Source of the DNA: Maniola hyperantus
Taxonomy: Eukaryota > Arthropoda > Insecta > Lepidoptera > Nymphalidae
Length of the DNA: 64,000 bases
Reading direction: 5' to 3'
Assembly: GCF_902806685.2 (NCBI RefSeq)
Contig: NC_048560.1
Span: 2,706,492 to 2,770,491 of the forward strand
Made by a program: the position numbers and the translations under genes. Below the pieces are notes generated by a model. It saw nothing but the letters and a program-made list of their open reading frames with translations. It did no database searches and was not told the DNA's origin. Shown piece by piece: positions 56,880 to 64,000 of the stretch (position 1 is its first letter; each line of letters opens with the position of its first letter).

Positions 56880-58957
56880 CGATCATTTGTATTCTAATTC
56901 CCTAGTAAAATGACCGCACCTGGGTTTTATTGCTTTAAAATAACTTCATTGCATAGAAATGTTCTAAACAAACCTCGTGTCCCGGAGTTGCTTGATAGTT
57001 TTTATCGCTGTATTTACATTTATACGGGTTTAAAGTTGCCCGTAATGCCCGTAAAAGTGTAATTTACTGGGTCGATGTTTGCATTATCTAGTTAAATTGT
57101 TACTTACTTATGCTCGCCCCGTCAAAGTTTCGATTTAAATTTCTATTATTTCGTTTTAATTTATGCCTACGAGGTACGTGTATTAAATATGATTTTTCAG
57201 TGTTGCAAGTTCTACAATTTTAATTTTTAACAATCATAATATCTTATTTAAAAGTTTAAAAAAAAGTACTAAAAATAAATTAAATAAAAATCTAAAACCT
57301 CGCCGAGACCACCGAAGCGAGGCATTGTACCCAATATGCTGGCAGCATTACCTCTTTGGATGGCCAAACTAATTCTTTGATTGGTCCCCATGGCCCCAAA
57401 GTCTCCACACCAAAAGGCACGAATATAATCATAATTAGATTAGTTTATAATATATAACTAAGTAATTTTTTAATTCAGTTATGCCTACAGCGATTTCCGA
57501 TTTAATGAAACTGCAATTTTGAACTTTATAGTGTGACGTTGTAAATTTTGAACTACTAATTAGCGTTTCGCTTTTAATAAAAAATCTATTTTGTTCAAAG
57601 TATGTTGGTGCCACCTAGCATCAAGGTGCAGAACTACGCGTGGGTCGATGTTCAGAGTTCATTCGAGCCACAATAGATGGCGTTTGCTTCGTTGTCAATT
57701 GTCGTAAAAATAAAACAAAATAATTAAATAAAACCATAATATCATTTGTTTATTGTTAAGTCATTAACAAAACGGTTCTTATAATATATCCTTAGGTTCC
57801 GCAAATATTCAAAAATGAATTGGCTTCATGATCAAACTAACACAGAGCGGCCACACTCGGGTTGCGTCAGGCAACACCGATTGGTGAGATTTAGAATTTT
57901 CTCTGGAGTCAACATGTGAAGACGAATTTTTTTCGTTCCAGGAAAATCTCACTCTTTTTCGCCCATGGCTTCGCCTGGGAAAATACAATAGTTATAAATT
58001 TTAGTCATCCTAACGTATTTCGATGTTTCATCAGTTATGGTGAGTGAAAAATCAAGTAATGTGGATTCGACAAAATGGCGGTTTGGTTAGAGAAAATCCT
58101 AATTTTATGATTTCATTCCAGTTCCAGTTATTTTATCTTCCCAAATAAATGAGGATAATGGGTTGTGGGTGGACTTCTGAAAACCATTGGTGGCCAGGAA
58201 TTCAATAGGTGAGTTGTGTTTGATCGGGAAAATTCCACGTGTCGAAATTTTCACACAGCACAAATTATAATCTTGTTTTTCTTTGTTACAGGGTTTACGT
58301 TTACGTTTACGTTTACGTTTTACGTTTAGCTTCCGTTTTCCGTTTGCGTTTTCGGTTTTCGTATTTATTTCTTTTGCACATTCACGTTGACAACTTAATT
58401 GCTATGGATAAGACTTGGTGAAAATCTTTGTAATGAAACATTTCGGTTGTGAAGAATCAAATAAATTGAGTTTTGGATCTTGGCCGATGCCGTCCAGCTA
58501 CCTTGCAGTCTTCGCACCTACAAGTAAGCAAATGTTTGTATCCTGCAACAGTTTAGTGAACCTTCTTAGTGTATGTGTACAGTAAGAACCCTGTCTTTAC
58601 TACTGAGCTTTTATTTTGAAACAATTTTATGAATTTTACTGTGTCATTGTCTATTCCATGCCAATGGCATCTTAAATTTAAAACATAGATCTTATGTACT
58701 ATCTACCTAAGTCATTCTAATGTATCTAAATTAAGTCTTGGCATTAAGCTAGAATAACTAAGCATTATTAGCCATCATTCTGTATTAAGCGACCCCGGTA
58801 AAAGTTACATTAAAAACAATTTTGCCTAACATCTAGCAAATTTCATTTATAACACCTCATATGCATTACAAGGGAGTCGACGGCTAGCTTCTATTCTTTA
58901 CTAGGTAGATAGATCAAGTAAAGTAAATTAAAATTATTTTTTTTTTCCTCTAATCTT
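56880..58957. other. Unassigned region left of the LTR element
   Basis: AT-rich, with a (TTTACG)n tract at 58280-58340 and no convincing exon. The left border of the retrotransposon's LTR is probably somewhere in its right half. A signal-peptide exon for the side-like gene was looked for and not found. Confidence 0.5.
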
Positions 58958-59022
58958 TGTAAGGTGGTAGATTATTCCGTATCCGGGTATATTTCTATTC
59001 CGCCCGATTTACCACCCTTACA
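58958..59022 (+). repeat. End of 5' LTR with an internal inverted repeat
   Basis: TGTAAGGTGGTA at 58958 and TACCACCCTTACA at 59010-59022 are inverted copies. The stretch ends in ACA two bases before the primer-binding site, where a 5' LTR should end. Either this is a hairpin at the LTR end or, less likely, an extremely short LTR. Confidence 0.55.
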
Positions 59023-59024
59023 AA

Positions 59025-59036
59025 TGGCGCCCGAAC
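59025..59036 (+). other. tRNA primer-binding site of the LTR element
   Basis: TGGCGCCCGAAC follows the LTR end after two bases. Twelve bases agree with the start of the known lysine-tRNA-type primer-binding site; the match stops after that. Confidence 0.75.
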
Positions 59037-60187
59037 GTTTTTTTATATAGTTATTTCAGTATATTTTGAGAAATTTTGTGAATTTTATGAAATGTACTCC
59101 GCTGATTGTACAATTTTCTAAGTAGTGACACATTGCAAAGAGCACTAAGCTGTTTTTATGGTTAACTAACTAAATAATAACTAATAGTTAGAAATTTTGT
59201 TTGATAGTTTAAGTAATTTTCTGAGTATAGTCCAACAGTGGTTGTTTCTTATTTAATTAACACATTATAAATGGTGTTTATGCCGTTCAATTATGTTATT
59301 TGACTTACCTTGGAGGTGTATAAGTGAATGTTTGCCTTCAGTTTAGTAATAAACATTGCTTAACTGAGTTGTTGTTGGGTATTGCTTTCAATAGTAAGTA
59401 CATCTTATGTTTGAAAATTCCGGTAACTTAGTATAATTAAAGTTTTGAAACGCTATGTGCTGTTAACTAGTTACACACATACATTTATAAATACTAAGAG
59501 TTACAACTTGTGAAACTAAATATATAAACTATATTCAGAGATTACATTAAGTTCAAGTATGAAGTTATGAACAATTTTTTTTGTCAGTGACTTGATACTT
59601 CATTATTTTGTTGAAATTTTGTTTAGAGCTGTGTTAAGGTTATGATGAAAGCTACTTCACACACAAAACATGTTAAGTTTAATTGAATGCTGGTAGTTTA
59701 AAGTGACATTTAGAAACAGATTTTGTTGTATTTTAGGTTATGTGTTAAAAGTGTAAAGTAACAGTCATCAAACCATTGCACAATCTCTTTGTTTTTTTTT
59801 AAAGATAATATGCTATTCAGAGTTCATTGCAACTTTGTTGCCTGTTTACTTTTGTAATTGTAAAGGTTGTAACACACTGTGTACTCATAAAGGTGATACT
59901 GCACCTTACAATCATTTATTCAATTTTGGGAAGTTTATTTTGTTACATTTTGTTTACTATAGTAATAATATGTGCTTGTATTATTAACAATATTTTGGAA
60001 TAGGAACATAATTGATAAAATAGTTAGGATAGACTTAAGAATATTGTTTTTGTTGTGTATTTTGCTTGTGTATATTTAATAGTTTAAATAACTTCTTTTG
60101 TGTTTGTGTTTAACCAATTTGTATAAGGCTAAACATAGACAGTTACACAAGCTCGATATTTTGTTAAATGTGTTTTGACTTAACACA
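59037..60187 (+). other. Leader of the LTR element
   Basis: About 1.15 kb of AT-rich sequence between the primer-binding site and the gag ATG, with no long open frame. It should hold the packaging signal, but I see no motif to name. This is a long leader for a gypsy-type element. Confidence 0.6.
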
Positions 60188-61456
60188 ATGGAACAGACTT
60201 TTGCCCAGTTTCATTCACTTTTGAAGGACGAATTGTGTTATGAGGTATCCATTCGTTCCGAAACTCCAGCACCTACAGTGCTAGGTTTAAAGAAACAGTT
60301 AAAACAATTAATTCAGGAAATTCCTTCTGAATCAATTTTAGAGACGGATTTCACTTCTGAAAGTGAGTTAGGGGTTATTACTAAAAAACTTCAAGACTTA
60401 GAAGATTTATTAAAAAAGTGTTCTGACACTAAAGATAGACATGCCCTCTGTAGGTCTAAAGCTTTAGCTTCACATTTGTACTTTAGAATTTTAAGAATAC
60501 AGTGTTCCGAACTCAGCTTAATAAGTAGGAAGAGTGAATTACATACAAAGTTGCAGAGTTTAATTTCCAGATTAGATGCTGACAATGAGTCGTCTCACGA
60601 CGAATCACTGGATTCCGAGAGTACCGCCGTTGACTGCACTGGTGATAAAAATGTTGCCAAGTGGAAGTTAAATTTCAACGGACAGGGTGATCCGCGCAGT
60701 TTCATCGAACGCGTTGAGGAATATAAAAGATCTTATGGCGTTTCAGATGGAAAATTATTTGTTTCTGCATTTCATCTTTTTACAGGCCGAGCATTGTTAT
60801 GGTACAGAGGCAACAAATGTCAAGTTTCGTCATGGTCAGAATTGAAAACTTTATTTTTAGAGGAATTTGATGCAGTAGATTATGACTACAGGTTGCTAGG
60901 TGAAATTCGAGCAAGAACACAAGGCTCTGAAGAACCTGTGTCTATCTATTTCGCTATAATGTTTTGCATGTTTTCAAGGTTGTCAACACCACTTTCCGAA
61001 GAACAAAAGTTACAAATTTTATTACATAATATTCGCCCTTTTTACTCAGAACAATTAGCTCTTGTTGACATTAAGTCTGTCGCAATGTTGAAGGAAAAGT
61101 GTCGCAAACTAGAGGCTGCGAGGCAGCGTTCCGCCTTATTTTCTGAGCCTACTAACAGTAAGGCAACTTTAAGTTCAGAGTTTGCTTACAAACAAGTGAC
61201 AAAACAGATAAACACACTTTCAGTCACACCTGCACCTAAGGTTGATACAAGTAAAGGCACTGATTTTTCGAAAACAAATAAACAACTATGTTACAAGTGC
61301 GGCAAGGGTAACCATTCCTTTAAATTTTGCAGGACAGTTCCGAAATTTATTAGATGTTTTTCGTGTGGACGTCAGAACTTTACAGTAAAGACATGTCCAA
61401 GTTGTAGTAAAAAGGCGATTAGTAAACCCGCTCCGGACAAAAATTCAAAAAACTAA
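60188..61456 (+). CDS. gag: gag polyprotein of the gypsy-type element
   Basis: 422 residues, intact. The N-terminal 150 residues are charged and helical-looking. Residues about 157-310 resemble the retrotransposon gag family (FNGQGDPRSFIERVEEY, RALLWYR, SWSELKTLFLEEF). A CCHC zinc knuckle lies at 368-381 (CYKCGKGNHSFKFC) and a second cysteine cluster at 390-406 (CFSCG...CPSC) lacks the usual histidine. It packages the element RNA in cytoplasmic particles. The start is the only ATG giving the whole domain. The frame ends in TCA AAA AAC TAA, placing a -1 slippery site directly before the stop. Confidence 0.92.
   Translation: MEQTFAQFHSLLKDELCYEVSIRSETPAPTVLGLKKQLKQLIQEIPSESILETDFTSESELGVITKKLQDLEDLLKKCSDTKDRHALCRSKALASHLYFRILRIQCSELSLISRKSELHTKLQSLISRLDADNESSHDESLDSESTAVDCTGDKNVAKWKLNFNGQGDPRSFIERVEEYKRSYGVSDGKLFVSAFHLFTGRALLWYRGNKCQVSSWSELKTLFLEEFDAVDYDYRLLGEIRARTQGSEEPVSIYFAIMFCMFSRLSTPLSEEQKLQILLHNIRPFYSEQLALVDIKSVAMLKEKCRKLEAARQRSALFSEPTNSKATLSSEFAYKQVTKQINTLSVTPAPKVDTSKGTDFSKTNKQLCYKCGKGNHSFKFCRTVPKFIRCFSCGRQNFTVKTCPSCSKKAISKPAPDKNSKN
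61447..61453 (+). promoter_or_regulatory. -1 ribosomal frameshift site (A AAA AAC)
   Basis: The heptamer A AAA AAC is in the correct gag register and is followed at once by the gag stop TAA. Pol is open in the -1 frame across this point. This heptamer is a classic retroviral slippery sequence. I did not find an obvious stem-loop by eye in the next 60 bases. Confidence 0.85.
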
Positions 61457-64000
61457 TTAGTAAGAACTGTGCAGAGACACAAGTAAAGAACTTGGTCATT
61501 AACAACAAAACATCCCTTTTACCTGACACAGTTCTGTATTCAGTGGATAAACGAGACTTTAGGCCACATTTAAAGGTTTTTGTTGACGGTTTTGAGATTA
61601 CAGGTTTACTAGATTCCGGTGCTTGCGCGTCAATTTTGGGTAACCAGGCGCACAAGGTTTTTTTGAGATTCGGTTATAAATTGCATAGCAGTATTGATAC
61701 CACATTTTCAGTGGCAAATGGAGACAAACTTGATTGCATGGGTTATATGTTTATTCCGATTACTTATAATTCCGTAACTCACATAATAAAATTTTTTGTA
61801 GTACCCTCTATAATAGCGGATGTTATTTTTGGCTGTGACTTTTGGAAAACATTTCAGTTAGCCCCTGGCATTTTTGATAATTTAGAATTAATTAAGGCAC
61901 CTTCTCAATTTTACAATATTTGTGCGATTGATAATAAACAAATTCATACCATCACTTCTTTTGAAAACTTATCATCTCAACAGAAAGAATTAGCCCAGTC
62001 TGTAGTAAATAAATTTTTAGATATTTCTTCAGAGAAAATTGGATTGGGTAGAACAAAATTAATTGAACATGTTATTGACACCGGTGATGCCTTGCCAATA
62101 AAAATAAAACAATATCCACTTTCTCCCGAAAAGAAGGAAGCTTTAAGTAAAGAGTTAGATAGGATGCTGGAAATGGACGTAGTTACTCCGAGTGAAAGCC
62201 CTTGGAATAACCCAGCAATTTTAGTGAAAAAGGCAAATGGAGACTGGAGATTTTGCCTAGATTGCAGGAAATTAAATTCAGTGACAAAGGGGGATTCATA
62301 CTCAATACCGTACATTCCACAAATTCTAGATAGCTTGAAAGAGGCAAGGTTTTTATCATCGATTGATTTAAGTTCAAGTTTCTGGCAAATTCCGTTAGCT
62401 AACGACTCTCAGGAAAAAACCAGTTTTACAGTTCCTGGTAGAGGGTTATTCAAATTTAAAGTCATGCCGTTTGGCCTATGCGGTGCACCAGCACGACAGC
62501 AGAGGTTAATGGACCAGTTATTTAATCAAAATTTTTGTAGTGATATTGAAAATGGAATAGTATTTTGTTATATAGATGATATTGTTATTTGTTCTGCTGA
62601 TTTTGAAACCCATTTAATTTTATTAAACAGAGTTCTGGATAAACTAAAAATGGCTCAACTATCCATAAATTTTGATAAATGTAATTTTTTTCGAAACTCT
62701 TTGAAATATTTAGGGTATATAGTGGATGAATTTGGTTTACGCACAGATCCTGGAAAAGTTGCCGCAGTTTTGAACTTTCCGACCCCAAAAACTGCACAGG
62801 AGGTAAAGATTTTCCTAGGCACTTGTTCTTGGTACAGGCGCTTTATTAGGAATTTTTCAACCATCGCTGCACCACTCAATAGACTAACGAGTAAAGGAAA
62901 GAACGCACCTAAATTTGAGTGGAGCGAACAGGCAGAGGTAGCATTTAATACATTGAAGAATGCGTTGGTAACCGCACCTGTTCTTGCGGTACCGAATTTT
63001 GAAAAACCATTCAAAATACATTGTGATGCGTCTGCATATGGTGTTGGCGGTATGCTAACGCAAGAAACCGATGGTTGCGATCATCCCATTGCGTATGTCA
63101 GTAGGAGCCTAAATAAAAACGAAAGGAATTACAGCGCGACGGAACGCGAGGCTCTAGCTGTGATTTTTGCAGTGGAGAAATTTCAGGCTTATTTTGGTTC
63201 CAAGCCAGTCACAATTATCACAGACCATGCATCCCTAAAGTGGTTCTTAAATTTAGAAAATCCCTCAGGACGACTCGCCAGATGGGGTTGTAGATTATCA
63301 CAGTATAATTTTGTTATCGAACATAGGAAGGGTTGTGATAATGTAGTTCCGGATACCTTGTCGAGACTCATACACGTAGATGTAGTTGGTGATCGTAATG
63401 ATAACTCTAGTCAACAAGTTTTGGTAGATGACTGGTATGACAAAACATTTAATGGCTGTAAAATCAATCCAGCAAATTTTCCGAATTTTTGTATTTTGAA
63501 CGATAAACTATATCGTTACAGTAAATGTAAATACCAGCTTCTCAGTGAGTTCGACTGGAAAGAGGTAGTCCACAAGAACGACATCCTTAGAATTATGCAA
63601 CAAAACCATGCAGACGCAACTGCAGGTCATTTTGGTGTGTTCAAAACTCATCGCAGATTATCCCTCAGATATTTTTGGCGTGGTATGTATAAGGACGTGG
63701 TTGAGTACGTTAAGAATTGTGATACTTGCTCTGCGTATAAACACACGACATCAGCCACTCCAGGTCTGCTTGGGAAGCCTAAAGTCTGCGAGAGACCTTT
63801 TCAGGTCATTTCGGCTGATTTAGTCGGACCTTTGCCTAGGTCTAAATCAGGATTTACATTTCTTTTTGTGGTGACGTGTTGTTTTTCGAAATATACAATG
63901 TTGTTTCCGTTACGGCGTGCCACAGGTGCCGCTGTTGTTAAAGCGCTAGAGAATTTTGTATTTTTGAACCATAGTGTTCCAGAGACTGTGATTGTGGACA
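61457..64000 (+). CDS. pol: pol polyprotein (PR-RT-RNase H-integrase), cut by window end
   Basis: No stop codon occurs in the -1 frame relative to gag up to base 64000. In order: aspartic protease with DSGA at 61612-61623; reverse transcriptase with YIDD at 62569-62580; RNase H with CDASAYGVGG near 63025; integrase zinc finger with paired histidines near 63607-63630 and CDTC near 63718-63729; then the first catalytic aspartate in ISADLVGPLP. Odd: the RT motif normally near FGL.NAPA.FQ reads FGLCGAPARQQ. It is expressed only by frameshifting after gag. It makes the cDNA and inserts it. The enzymes look complete as far as seen. Confidence 0.93.

Larger units (their letters stand above)
58958..64000 (+). 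mobile_element. Ty3/gypsy LTR retrotransposon, 3' part beyond window
   Basis: The order is LTR end, primer-binding site, leader, gag, frameshift site and pol (PR-RT-RH-IN), on the strand opposite to the side-like gene. The domain order with integrase after RNase H is that of Ty3/gypsy. Open gag and pol frames argue for a recent insertion. The left border of the 5' LTR was not found because the 3' LTR lies outside the window; it is probably somewhere in 57.6-58.96 kb. Whether an env follows cannot be seen. Confidence 0.9.

Noticed and set aside
56605..56913. 102-codon frame with an 18-residue repeat as a repetitive protein
   Set aside because: It is explained by a 54-bp minisatellite within a dispersed repeat; no homologue or start context supports a gene.

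Overview
This window is nuclear DNA from an insect, almost certainly a moth or butterfly (Lepidoptera). It is AT-rich and crowded with short repeats whose ends I recognise from lepidopteran genomes. It contains one spliced host gene on the minus strand and one recent Ty3/gypsy LTR retrotransposon on the plus strand. No bacterial operon, rRNA gene, CRISPR array or convincing functional tRNA gene is visible.

The host gene runs right to left from about 56.2 kb to 21.5 kb. I could place 19 exons whose splice sites and phases join: five immunoglobulin domains, one fibronectin III domain, one transmembrane helix and a long cytoplasmic tail. This layout and several conserved strings (for example the end of Ig5 and the DKNPDIIP motif after the membrane) identify a Sidestep-family cell-surface protein, used in Drosophila for guiding motor axons through partner Beat proteins. 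The signal-peptide exon (to the right of 56.2 kb) and the last tail exon(s) with 3' UTR (to the left of 21.5 kb) were not found. Three neighbouring exons (29.7-31.4 kb) each contain a frameshift and surround a 100-N assembly gap, so assembly error is the leading explanation. Next to the large tail exon lies a decayed tandem copy of that exon, and a second pseudo-exon resembles the last tail exon.

The retrotransposon occupies roughly 59.0-64.0 kb and runs off the right edge. It shows a primer-binding site, a long leader, an intact gag with zinc knuckles, a textbook A AAA AAC slippery heptamer directly before the gag stop, and an unbroken pol frame (protease, reverse transcriptase, RNase H, start of integrase).

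Everything else is repeats. There are three Helitron-like families that start with TC and end with the same hairpin plus CTAG, and a tRNA-derived SINE with (ATG)n ends. A ~430-bp GGTTCCGTA repeat recurs about ten times, and many foldback or terminal-inverted-repeat MITEs occur, some with clear target duplications. Decayed LINE pieces make up the rest. They are often nested, and many stop within a few nucleotides of the host gene's splice donors. Region by region: 1-20 kb is repeats and AT-rich unique DNA; 20-56 kb is the sidestep-like gene with repeat-filled introns; 56-59 kb is a minisatellite and unassigned DNA; 59-64 kb is the retrotransposon.
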